Source: Pteria penguin
Taxonomy: Eukaryota; Mollusca; Bivalvia; Pterioida; Pteriidae
Assembly: GCA_035048485.1 (NCBI GenBank)
Contig: CM068588.1
Location: 31,122,769 to 31,186,768 of the forward strand
Reading direction: 5' to 3'
DNA: 64,000 nt
Part shown: positions 10,691 through 21,239 of the stretch, piece after piece
How positions within the stretch are numbered: the stretch's first letter is position 1
Layout of the letters: the number at the start of each line of letters is the position of its first letter
Made by a program: the position numbers and the translations under genes
The notes under the pieces: generated by a model
Seen by the model: the letters and a program-made list of their open reading frames with translations, nothing else
What the model was told of the DNA's origin: nothing
The model's database searches: none

Positions 10691-12039
10691 CAATCATTTT
10701 AATCAGATACTCAAACACAGGACTAAATCATTTATTATAGCATGGAATGTTAACAGGTGTACCGACTTTGGTTCCCTTTAATATCTGGCCCCATGCTATA
10801 TGACACATATCACCAAGAACATACAAAAAAAATGATTATATTAAAAAAATACAGGAAACAACTTTATTGAAATATTCTGTTGTATTATATTTACAATACC
10901 CACTTAGGATTGTACTGTTCTACACTGTATTTAATCAATATGTGATAATGACGGTAGTGCAGCACATAACGGATCAACTGCTGCCGTTACTCAAATGTCT
11001 AAATAAGTGGTGTTAGGGTCATCAATGTCCCGGAATTTAACACATGCACGGAACAGGATACTTAATACTACAGTACAATACGTTTTATTGTAAGGTGTCC
11101 AATAGTAAGAGTTTAAAACATTACATGGCGATATCAACAGTTTGGGATTAGTCTGATTTATATTCTTGTATACTATATTTGTTTATTATATACACGTACG
11201 TATGTACAAGATTGTTATTGTGCTATTAACGAGTACTCTCGTTACAATTGATTCTAGATCTGACAGAGGCATTCATTCGGCCAAAGATGCCACCTAGATC
11301 ATGCTTTTGATTCCAAGACCAGGCTTCGTATCATTAAATAGAATAAGTCATGTAAGAGTATTGTCAGTAATGCATAATGCCTTATACATGTAATGTAATC
11401 CAATCACATGATGAGTAAATAATTCAATTTCAACTGCATCGACGGTTTTGATTAGTCATAAAATTGATTTTATTTCTGTCACACGAACTTTTCTATGGGG
11501 ACACGCCCACTATTACCGAAACTACTTTTGCGTATCACCAGTGATGCATTTGGGATAAATAAAAGTACAATGCCTGGCTTTTAAGACTCTTTCTATTTTC
11601 TGAAATAAAATGTTCACGGCGCACTGTCTACGAGCCGTGAACAATGCCATATTCGAGATGCGACACAACATGTAGGCCTAGGCTGAGTGGCCACCGTAAT
11701 GAAACGTCCGTGCGCAGCTACAGTCGCAATTGTTTTAAGTCATAAAAGAAACATACATGTATTTAGGCAAAGAACACAACATTTGATTATTTTACAGTTA
11801 GAAAAGAAAAAAAAAAATGAATTTCCATCACGAGTAATGTGTAGAATATCACAGATTTGTCAGTAATATACCTGCATTAATGGTGTTTAAACAAAATCGC
11901 CTGTTTCTCATATTTTAAGCATTTGATTCAGACTATACTAAACCCGAAACGAAAACTGTTCAGATTTTATAACTCGTAATGTAGACGATCTTTGGATGCC
12001 CACAGGTAGCTTTCAGACGTCAGTCGCCAATTTTACTCC

Positions 12040-12073
<34 letters not shown>

Positions 12074-12837
12074 GTGTGTGTGTATGAGTGAGTGTGTATT
12101 TATAACGTAGATTGACACGTAACAACCACCTGATTTTGATATAAACATCTGAAAAAATTGTGAATCGCATGTAAAGCAATTTCATCCCTTGATTTCGTGG
12201 TTTTTGCTCAATTAATCATATTATTTTAATAAAAGCATAATTTGGTAGTTCTGGCATTTATCATTCTTAACCCTTCCAATTGAGTGGCGATGGTAATTTC
12301 TATTCACCATACCAAGTCGATACCATAACTGCATTACTATCGAATATGTTTGTGATGTCTTTTTACGTGTTTAGTTCTTGTATTGTCTGCATGTCCTCGG
12401 AAACTTTTGTCATACAACTGAATCAGAAGTCTACCTTTAAACTACGAAAATATTTTATCTCTAAAAATGAAATTGTTCACTATTTTAATGAAGCTGTGGA
12501 AGAAATTAAGATTGCATACAGTGATAATATAAGAACAGCATGATTTAGACAGTTATGCTGCATTTTACTGATGTATTTTATGCACATTTCCCATCTTCAA
12601 GTTAATTTCTGTCATTTTGTTTGGTAATAATGCTTACTAATATAAATGTACTCATGATGATAATTATAACGACAATAGTATATTATAGGATTAGATATAT
12701 AATGGGAACATTATTATAGGGATAAAGATATAGAAGTCAGAAAAATATAAAAATAAAATATAAAACTCAGAAAATATACTTCAAATGATTTGTGTTTATA
12801 AAAATAAATGTATTAAAAATTTATAACACTAAAACAA
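10691..12837 (+). repeat. duplicated 5' flank of peptide gene copy 1
   Basis: This segment has recognisable counterparts in front of the other gene copies: 10691-11130 matches 21240-21665 and 36875-37330, and 11150-12837 matches 24886-27600. Shared words include ggtgtaccgactttg, the long tctgatttatattcttg block and the gtgtagaatatcacagattt block. A TA/TG microsatellite lies at about 12040-12085. A non-canonical open frame at 12280-12543 is broken by stops in the copy 2 counterpart (25900-26120), so I do not treat it as a gene. Confidence 0.8.
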
Positions 12838-12988
12838 TAGTGAACAGCTGCTATGAAATCCGGATTTTCCCGGATGTTTACTTCATAAAAAATGTTATAG
12901 CATAACAAGTGGGAACACTGATAGCATAAATAGTGCGGAAGATCAATGATCAAACGTCGACAAGTAGACAACAAGCAATCCATTCAAG
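12838..12988 (+). promoter_or_regulatory. core promoter and 5' UTR exon of peptide gene copy 1
   Basis: A block beginning gtgaacagctgct is nearly identical in copies 1, 2 (27602) and 4 (56717). It holds an E-box (CAGCTG) and ccggattttcccgg, whose minus strand contains GGGAAAATCC, close to a Rel/NF-kB site. A TATA-like CATAAATA lies at 12925-12932. Transcription probably starts about 25 bases later, near the conserved gatcaaac. The untranslated first exon ends at 12988 with the donor CAAG|gtaacg, which is the same in all three copies. The TSS is inferred from spacing, not seen. Confidence 0.55.
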
Positions 12989-13109
12989 GTAACGTCTATA
13001 TTCAATTTTGTCTGTTTATTTCTAAATTATTTATCGATGGGTACTTTTTAATGCACAGCAATTTCGAATTCAGAATATTTTCAAAAATATCAATCCAAAA
13101 GTCTAATTG

Positions 13110-13275
13110 CGTCTTGACCTAGCGTGTTTTATTCTTGGCAAAAGGTATAGGGTTCGAATCCTATTTACGGATTGTCGTTTTCCTGTCATTTGAATGAGAC
13201 GGGAAAACTGAGGTCTTTTGTCACAGTAGACGATGTAACGTAAACCTTCTGACTTTTTCAAGCGAGTTCGATGCA
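13110..13275 (+). mobile_element. tRNA-derived SINE fragment in intron 1 (copy 1)
   Basis: The fragment contains a B-box-like ggttcgaatcc, then a tttgaatgagacgggaaaactgaggtc-type core that recurs in the other SINEs of the window (near 14430, 29020, 51775). The copy 2 gene has the same insertion at 27865-28030, so it predates that duplication. Family name not determined. Confidence 0.55.
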
Positions 13276-13357
13276 TAAGTAAAACAAAACAAACAAACAA
13301 AAACACTTGTGTAAAATGTATCATTCACATACCGTTGTTACTTATCATTATTGACTA

Positions 13358-13398
13358 TTCTTCTTCTTCTTCTTCTTCTTCTTCTTCTTCTTCTTCTT

Positions 13399-13429
<31 letters not shown>

Positions 13430-13452
13430 TTATTATTATTATTATTATTATC
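13358..13452 (+). repeat. (TTC)n(TTA)n microsatellite in intron 1
   Basis: About 23 cttctt-type triplets are followed by about 10 attatt triplets. Copy 2 has only a few att triplets at the matching site (28085-28110), so the expansion is specific to copy 1. The poly-Leu/poly-Ile frame across it is an artefact. Confidence 0.9.
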
Positions 13453-13763
13453 ATTAGCATTATTATTATTGTAATTATTTGGTTCTGTACATTATTTTCA
13501 ATTCTAAAATTGCAAAATTATTATCTTTGTGATACACCGTTCAGAGTTTTCAGACTAGATAAATTCGAATGTAATCACACCGTTTTGTATTTATAGTTAA
13601 GATTAGTAAATTGCAAAATACGTATAATGGAATAAAGTTGGTTACATGTTATTTCAACTTGAATTATAATATCCAAAGTAATAGTTTTCATCATTAATTC
13701 TGTTCTGAAGAATTCTTCCTCAATATAAGTAATATGTTTTATTTTCTGAATATATACACTCAG

Positions 13764-15940
13764 ATGATTGGCAAAACAGCTCTTGTTTTACTCTTCATTG
13801 TGATGTTGCTATGTATCGACGATTCGGAAAGTTGGTGGAGGAGGCGACGACGTCGACATCGCGTGCGAATTAGAGTACATACCCCACGGTGGCGCGGATC
13901 TGGATATGTGCATTATAACAACGGCAGATGGAGTGGTCGTGGCTCTGTTTACTACAACAACGGACGATGGGGAGCTAGTGGGCATGTTAATTACAATCAC
14001 GGAAGATGGAGAGTATCCGGGAGGATTACATGGAGAGGAAAGCGAGATGTGTGTACAACATTATTACTTAGAATTATATTATTACTTAACAATGAAAGAA
14101 AACCAGTTGTAACATCGAATTTAATTTTCCTATTCTTAAAACATGTAATTGATGCGACTTGTGAATATGTCAAGTTACAAAATTAAAAGTTTCTTTTCAA
14201 TTTTTGCAAGCAATCAGAACAACCATAAACATAATTGTATTTTGAACATAGACAGGTCGTTGTTTATATTTGGTAGTGTAGTAAAAGCGAGGATAGGGGT
14301 TGGAAAGGGGGGTGGGTGGTTTCCGATGGTATAGTGCTGGTCTAATCTGATGTAATGTTCGTAACCTTATCCCAGTTGTCACCTCGATTTTTTTCTTAGG
14401 TGATTTATCATCTTGTGCTTCCCTATATGTCCTTCGAATGAGACAGTGTAAGCCGAGTCCGAGTCACAGAATAAACCGATGTCCCCGTATCACGGTATAT
14501 GTTGACACGTGCAGGACAAAATGATGGCGGCACCAGGCAGGTGCCTCAACCACATAAGATAAGTGAAATAATCTTGGTGTGGTGTAAAACTCTAATTAAA
14601 TCATCAAATAGACAATATTTATCAAAAGTTACGCAGCAAAGTCGTAAGTTTCAAGATATCTAAATCATGCGTATTATGATATTAATCATATTATTTGGCT
14701 AATTTGCGTAAGTACAATTAAGCAGTATATTGAAGCAATATAGGCTGTATATCAGATGCAAAAATTATACTTACAGGAAAACGATATTAATTGAATTTTT
14801 CCCATGAGATGTTTTAATGTTAAAAGAAGGTAAAGTTCACATTTAATATTCGTAGTACGTGAGGGGGTTAAAGAACAAAAGTCTACATGAAGGAATATTT
14901 CTATCGCGTCCAGATTAAACAGTGGAAAAAACTTTAAGGGAATTTAAACTGAGATATTGAAATGGTATTCTAACATTACCAAATTCGTTTATGGAACTAC
15001 ATTCTAAACAAACTAAATCGCAAACTCATTAAACTAAATTAACGAGCAATAAAATATAAAAATACAAGATTGTAAATTCTCTTAAGGAAATTATTATTTA
15101 TCCTGAAATATTTTACTTGTGTGTTGGATATTCAATATTCAACATGTGTACTTTTATTTTAGGAGGACCGTATTATGTCAATACATATAATTACCATCTA
15201 TTGAAATCGGTTTATCGTAATTACAATGTAATACACATATATGGGTTCTGGTATTTATCTTATTCGTCTATACTAGCGTTCTTCCTAAATGATAGAACTA
15301 GTACCGATATGCAACTTGCTTGATTAAGCCAACACAACATTTATTCATTTCATTTTCAGGTATCCGGACCATTCAACATTCAAATCCGACTTAATGAATG
15401 TCTGTTTGATACCTATGACCTAGACATGGATAACAAGATATCTGCAAAGGAAGTGCTGTACGTGTTTGAAAATCACAAGAAAGAAAACAAGGAAATTGAC
15501 GTTACAGTGAAGAAATTTATCAACTCACTTGACAGTATAAAGGGTAGGGCTCATTCATTACGTTTCAATTTCAGAAGTATATTGCTTTTTCACAAATTTT
15601 GATAGGAAAGATGAAAATTTGAATGTATATTTCATTTATCATTCTAACAGTCCATCCATCTAGTAATTATCCATCCATCCATCCACTCTCTTACTAAATA
15701 TGAGTTTACTGTTACAGGAGAAACTTCAGTAAATTTGGGACTTGAACCTGTCATTTTATCTACATCTCTGTGACATTTACTGTTTAAGAAACTCTTCGTC
15801 ACATTATTTTCTTCTTTACTGGTCAATTCTTATACCACGGGTTCAATATTTCATGAATTTTATTTCTTAATATAGCTGATGGATTCATTAGCAGGGCTGA
15901 ATTTAAGGCGTCTGTTTCTACCACAATCAAAGGATGCTGA
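13764..15940 (+). CDS. myticalin/mytimycin-type antimicrobial peptide precursor, copy 1 (177 aa)
   Basis: Coding exons: 13764-14048, 15360-15543 and 15876-15940; an untranslated exon ends at 12988 and a 3' UTR exon starts at 16109. All introns are GT-AG and the frame is continuous. Residues 1-23 form a secretory signal peptide (hydrophobic core [10 protein letters not shown]). Residues 24-91 are the predicted mature peptide: WW, then six Arg, then four 13-residue repeats (42-93) of the RWxxxGxVxYNNG type; it has 18 Arg, 7 Trp, no acidic residue and no Cys. Gly92-Lys93-Arg94 is a dibasic cleavage and amidation signal at the exon boundary. Residues 96-177 are the propeptide. It has a canonical EF-hand loop [12 protein letters not shown] and a second, degenerate loop ending ADGFISRAE. 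Mussel myticalins are linear Arg-rich peptides with conserved ends, and mytimycin precursors carry a C-terminal EF-hand; this gene combines these features. Role: probably secreted innate-immune peptide. Antimicrobial activity is inferred. Confidence 0.8.
13887..14042 (+). repeat. 39-bp coding repeat in the mature-peptide exon (copy 1)
   Basis: Four tandem 39-bp units encode residues 42-54, 55-67, 68-80 and 81-93. Each begins with Arg-Trp and the first three end in Asn-Asn/His-Gly. Copy 2 has the same four units at 28515-28670, while copy 4 has at most one degenerate unit. Confidence 0.8.
14300..14570 (+). mobile_element. tRNA-related SINE in intron 2 (copy 1)
   Basis: A tRNA-like head (gtgctggtctaatctgatg) is followed by the ccttcgaatgagacagtg core and a tail (cacgtgcaggacaaaatgatggcgg). 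The same insertion stands at 28890-29150 in copy 2. Its core resembles the other SINEs in the window. Confidence 0.5.
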
Positions 15941-16108
15941 GGTAAATTAATAAATCTATTAGTTTTAATGTAATAATTTGTTTATATATTATTCTTATTA
16001 AATTCTTCCTTCCTGTTACCAAATTCAATCTTGAAATGTTTAATCAGCATTTTTGTGATTTAAATATTGTATTGTGGAAATAATCAAGATTGTCCATATT
16101 TGTTTCAG

Positions 16109-16180
16109 TGGACAGAGAGTACATGTATTAATATAGTCTGACATGCATGTTTGAAATAAAAATATTAAAAACTTCATACT
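16109..16180 (+). other. 3' UTR exon and poly(A) signal of copy 1
   Basis: After the stop (15938-15940) one base remains before a GAG|gtaaat-type donor. The acceptor tttgtttcag ends at 16108. The last exon carries AATAAA at 16155-16160. The same arrangement is found in copies 2, 3 and 4. Confidence 0.65.
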
Positions 16181-16497
16181 GGTTTGCAGTCAATTTTGTG
16201 TGTTTTTCTTTCTATCTTTCTTTTTCTGCAAGTAATATTACAGATACATGATGAACCATTAGTCATTTATGCATTATATCATACTAGATATAGATGTGCA
16301 TTCAAAACTAAATCCACTATGCTCATCACTCAAGCACGCGGTATAATCATCAAAGTCGAAGCATAGATAAGGTAAATGACAAATATATTACCGACTTAGT
16401 GGAGTCAGGTGTTTACAGGATATACATGGATCTTCTAGCCTTTCGAGAAATCAGAAAAGAGGACGCACATAAGAAGATTTAAAGAGATACATTTGTA

Positions 16498-16578
16498 TAC
16501 GAGAAATGATAAATGATATTTTCAAGACAATCATTATATAATGACTGTCTTGAAAATATCATATATCATTTCTCGTAA
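16498..16578. repeat. long perfect-type hairpin in the 3' flank of copy 1
   Basis: Two arms of about 33 bp (tacgagaaatgat..., ...atcatttctcgta) surround a cattatataatg centre. At the matching site of copy 2 (31116-31180) most of one arm is gone. A different hairpin occupies the equivalent place behind copy 3 (42080-42160). Confidence 0.8.
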
Positions 16579-16579
16579 A

Positions 16580-17400
16580 CTAGCTTTGTTAACAAAAAAA
16601 TTAATAATGATAATAATATTAAAATAATACAAAACAGAAAACACTCGTGGTATCAAAAACATGTAGATAATATTCACAACATGAAAAATAATAATATGCT
16701 TAGATGGTGATTTTAAAGCAAAACAAATATTAACCATATAGCAAAGTTATTGTGGCTCACATGGTACCAAGGAGTATATTCATAGATTCATGGCGAAAAG
16801 AACCGAGATGAAGTGTTCCATTACACGAAAACCGATTTCTTATTTGTCTAGCAACTTCCGTTATGAATTTCTGAAATATTTCAACATAACAAAATAACAT
16901 TTAATTTTAAGATATAGATCATTATAAAATTCAGGGTATTCTAAAGATTTAATGAAACATTAAAAAGATCAACAAACACATCGTTCTAAGAACCCCCCCC
17001 CCCCAATAGAGTGAATTGTGAGAAAATAAAGAAGATTTCTTAGTGATATTGGTTGAAATGGTTGAAAAACTTCCACCATCCGCATTTTAACAAAAGATGC
17101 TTTTAGATATCTGTATAAGTATATCAAAACGCATTACACTTCTGTAGTGTGTTTTTGTGTGAGCTTTGGTATCTTCCCTATCTGATTCTTATATGGACCC
17201 CTACTTAATTCAAAAACCTCCGAGGATTAGGTAGTAACACGGGGTAACCCATTTTCGTCCATTTGTCAAAAAGTCACTTAAAATATCCAATGTTATGGCT
17301 ATTACTGAGAGAAAATATTATTTATGTACTTGTACCTATTTTCATATCTCATAATGTTTCATTCCTGTTGAATAAAAAAATCATCTACAGCACTTCGAGT
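16580..17400 (+). repeat. duplicated 3' flank of copy 1, no gene
   Basis: This non-coding block is shared with 31180-32530 (copy 2) and in part with 42240-42480 and 43545-44060 (copy 3). It holds one copy of the unit that is triplicated at 31640-32372. No gene seen. Confidence 0.7.
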
Positions 17401-19790
17401 GAATAATTAGTTTGTGCACTATATTAAAGCCGGAGGATGTACACCGTAACCCCGCTCCCCCTTTATACGTATCTTCATCTCTGGCCTTGCCTTGCCCGGA
17501 AAAGTGGATTCTACCACCGTGCCCACCACCTCCGGAGCTATAGCAATGTCCCACGTATCAGATCCACTAGTGCCTACTACATTCTTTGTATCTCCAACCT
17601 GTACCAGCACTTTGTTAAATGATCAAGTTAATATTGCTCACTTGCTGTCTAATATTTGTCTATTTTCACCACAGATATTGGCAAGAAGAACTTTAAAACT
17701 TGGATATAATATGGAAAGAAATCTTACAGCCAAAATAGTACAATATAATATGGAAAGAAATCTTACAGCCAAAATAGTACAATTTTATCTTGCCACTAAA
17801 TGAAAACACAAATGATCAGGGAATTATTTTCTATGTGAATCAGGAAGGTTTTTAAGATTAAACAAGCCTCTAAATACAGTCCATGGAGCAGTGGCCTTCA
17901 CTATATATGCTAGTATATATCTTGGAGTCCATACAAAGAAACATAAAGAGTTGTTCAAGTATACAAATGATATTTGCACATTAGCAAGAAAGGGTGCTAA
18001 TTTTATAACAATTTCGTCTTAAATTAGCCCTTGACCCCAGGCTTCCATGTGATCAGGTAGATGTAGAGCTTTAATTAACGTATGCCTTCTATACCACTAC
18101 TCATCCACCCTTTCACATCAAATACAAAACTTGAAACAATTAACTAAGCATGAGCTATACATACAATGTCAATGGTCCTTTCACAAGTTTAATAGTCCAT
18201 ATGCCCATCTGTGCTTGAAAACGACTTGTGATACACCCCACCCTGCAATAGTGTCCCAAATATAGAGTGTAAATTAAGTGCTAGCGAATAATTACTTTTG
18301 TGGGCAATTTCATCCCCTCTTGCGAAGAAACCGTTATTTCAGACGTATTGGGATAGGGTCTTCACCAGTCACCAGCAATAACATCCTAGCTCTAATTGAA
18401 TTTTACCCAGATTCAGAAACAGCAAACACCCTAAAACTCGACCTGCGGTAAGGGTTTCCACTCAGTTACAGTGGTCCAAGTTTTTCCCAAAATTTAACTT
18501 CATCACAAAGCCACACCCTCGATCTGAAAGATATATTAGACGGATATATGGACAATGGACGATTTTGGGGTCCTTCATCTATTCAATCCTTTAAAAGCTT
18601 GTACCTTTCGTCCACTGGTTGGGTTCTAAAAATAATTGGGGGTGGAGAATGATCATTTACCTTTCTTTTCTTCTTCTAGGCAGTGGAAGCACAAGCTTAG
18701 GCTACGGGGCTATCCTGGGAAATAGTTGGTCTTACTTGCCTTGACTCGGTCATCGGGCAGCCACTGAAATCTTCCGGGACCTCATCTTTTTTAAATTAGT
18801 CCCTTTCATACTGGCTGTTTACTTATGGAAATCAAAATTCCAAAACGAAAAAATACTTTTCTACACTGACAACGAAGCCCTTGTTTTAATTGTAAATACT
18901 CAAACGCCAAGGTCAGAGCGAACTCGAAAGTTATTTCGTTCTATGGACATACTACTTTGACGTATGTGTTATACTTTTTTCCTGATGCTAAGTGGCAATG
19001 ACACAGTGTTGGTACTCATTCATTTATATATACAGTGCTGAGTTACACTTGTCTCTTCTGCATATAAAAGCATTTATGGCGGATGTGTCAAACCAACGCC
19101 AGACCCACAACCAAACCCTGTTCCCATAGAATTTCTGAATATATTCTTGTCGGCGAAATAAAGCACTTATGAAATTGGCTCCAAACACCACACAAGCTTA
19201 TATTGTGAGAGCTAAGTTCTACAAAGCTTTTTGCATATACTTGAGAATATGGCCTCCTGTGCAAACAAACATTTCAAAGATTACAAGCATATCTTTCCAT
19301 AAATAACTACACTGAAGCCACAGCTCGCAATTACAATGCAGCTATTAGTCATAAATGAAAGACACACGCTTGGCCAGATTTCACCAATACATTTGTCGTA
19401 AGAAAGCTAATTGAAGGTTTTAAACAAATACATCCGTCAGCGGAAAATCGACTTCCCATTACCATAAATATCCTGGAAAAACTCGTTAATATACTTCCAG
19501 TGATACGTAACAATAGGTTTCGTAGAATCCTTTTTACTGCAGCATGTTCCCATGCTTTCGACGCATTCCATAGGGTGGAAGATTTTACAGTAACTTACCC
19601 TGCCTCATCCGACTTAATTATATTATGGGTCGAAGTTAATATATCTAAAACCATTGTGAGAATCAATATTAGGTCATCAAAAACTGACCAACGGAAAAAG
19701 AGTTATACTGCACCTGGAAGAAACCAGGTCAATAACGTGTCCTGGAAGGAGGGTCAGAGAACTTCTGGAAAATCAAGGTGACCAAAGTAT
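17400..19790 (+). mobile_element. DIRS-like (tyrosine recombinase) retroelement remnant, copy A, RT core missing
   Basis: Reading through frameshifts, the plus strand shows, in order: gag-like sequence (17930-18060, decayed YMNYIRTLARKGA-type block); the N-terminal edge of a reverse transcriptase (18400-18650, with EFYPDSE and NYSGP-like words); a direct jump at about 18680 to an RNase H domain with FYTDNEALV near 18880; and a tyrosine-recombinase N-terminal block (19390-19790, with TAACSHAFDAFHRV and SSKTDQ). The catalytic RT blocks between the YGW edge and RNase H are missing, as is the C-terminal half of the recombinase. DIRS/Ngaro elements encode gag, RT-RNase H and a tyrosine recombinase instead of an integrase. 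This copy is defective and was duplicated along with the peptide gene. Confidence 0.65.
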
Positions 19791-20049
19791 ATCCATACAC
19801 CATATTAAGGATGCATGAAATGCATGAAAACCTAACCTTTTATAACCCTTATAAATGTTGGAACATTCAGTTTCTTTCTGACAGAGTCGTCCATTTGTTT
19901 GAGGCAGTACGCAGAGCAGTTGTCAGATTTACTGGTTGTTGTTAAAATAGAAATCCTTCATCATGTGTCAGCCTAAATGAAATATGCATCTCCAAATCAA
20001 ACTACTCTCCTTACATTCGGTATTCTACTGCATTCATCAGCATCTCATT
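19791..20049 (+). other. tail between DIRS-like remnant and dispersed repeat
   Basis: Begins with aggtgaccaaagtatatcc and is shared with 34605-34880 and 48615-48870. It may be the 3' end of the DIRS-like element. No gene. Confidence 0.5.
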
Positions 20050-20800
20050 TTATATGAATATAGCGCATATGGTGCACTACATTAAAAGGTATATATGTTC
20101 TATATTTATTATAACCACTAGGACGGTGTCACTGCTGGTGGACTGATAGTCCCCGAGGGCATCAGAAGTATAGTTTTCAGTGGTTTTGTACTGACATGAA
20201 ATGTATACTTCGAGTTTTCAGTCATCAAATTAAGTAAATGACTATAATACTAAGGAGTATCTCCCTCATGCATAGCTCTGTCCTTAAATAGATTCTTTGG
20301 TTTAATTTTCTGTCAATTTGGTAACAACACTGCTCTTCAAATATTTATATATCTAGAATTCCAATCATTTAGCCGCGAGCATCACTGAAGAGACATAAGT
20401 TGTCGACATGCGCATATGGTGCACTAAATTAAAAGGTATATATGTTTTATATTCATTATAACCACTAGGCCGGTGTCACTGCTGGTGGACTGATAGTCCC
20501 CGAGGGCATCATAAGTCTAGTTTTCAGTGGTTTTGTAGTGACATGAAATATATACTTCAAATTGTCAGTCATCATATTAAGTAAATCACTCTAAAACTAA
20601 GGAGTATCTCCCTCAGGCATAGCTCTGTCCTTAAATAAATTCTTTGGTTCACTTTTTGGTCTATTTGGTTACAACACTGCTCTTCAAATATTTATATATT
20701 TGAAAAAATTCCAATCATTTGGCCACGAGCATCACTGAAGAGACATAAGTTGTCGAAATGCGCATATAGTCCTCTAAATTAAAAGGTATAATCATATGTT
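20050..20800 (+). repeat. two full and one partial unit of a ~345-bp dispersed repeat
   Basis: Each unit runs from gcgcatatggtgcacta, through ggtgtcactgctggtggact and gtccccgagggcatca, to cgagcatcactgaagagac. Starts are at about 20068, 20411 and 20758. Further copies are at 34885-35440 (direct), 22655-23066 (inverted) and 8905-8965 (end only). Confidence 0.85.
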
Positions 20801-21239
20801 TTACATTCTTACATTGAAGTCGAAAATTAGATGTAGAATAGATTCCTAAAATGATGCCACACTACTGAAATACATAATTGTAGAACAAACATTTTCTTTT
20901 TAATAAATAAAATATTTAAGAACCTGTCATGACTTGGTTACTAATCTACGTAAATATCTCGATTTATAGAAAAGTATTGTTAATGATCTTTCAATTTCTT
21001 CTGTTCTTACAACATTATCTGTAAAGGATCACAGTTGGAAATATCATACCATTACATTTAAGAAAAGCAATGTTAAGGACCCAAGATGAGAATTAAAATA
21101 TGTTTTATTATTTGTGTTTGGCAAATGTTTGTCAAGGTATGTTAAAAATCTACAGCAATAAATCTTATTATCAAAGATAAGTAATTTAAATATCATTTTA
21201 TTTTTAACAGTCATTGTCAAGATATGTAAATAAATAAAT
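20801..21239 (+). repeat. shared tail block, no gene
   Basis: Contains aacctgtcatgacttggttac and tctacgtaaatatctcgattt, shared with 35460-35950 and 48930-49270. It marks the end of the repeated segment in each copy. No gene. Confidence 0.7.

Noticed and set aside
12280..12543. 87-codon open frame upstream of gene copy 1
   Set aside because: The homologous sequence before copy 2 (25900-26120) is broken by stops and the start context is not conserved.
13351..13596. Poly-Leu/poly-Ile open frame
   Set aside because: Translation of a TTC/TTA microsatellite inside an intron.
13809..14000. Antisense and alternative-frame open readings over the peptide exon (also 28437-28740)
   Set aside because: Shadows of the 39-bp repeat exon; only the Arg-rich frame has a signal peptide, splice continuity and a homologue in copy 4.
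17419..17610. Minus-strand frame with an APEVVGT-type repeated motif (also 32584-32838, 44089-44280)
   Set aside because: All recognisable domains of the surrounding DIRS-like element read on the plus strand, so the plus frame is more likely real; the antisense similarity is expected from duplicated DNA.
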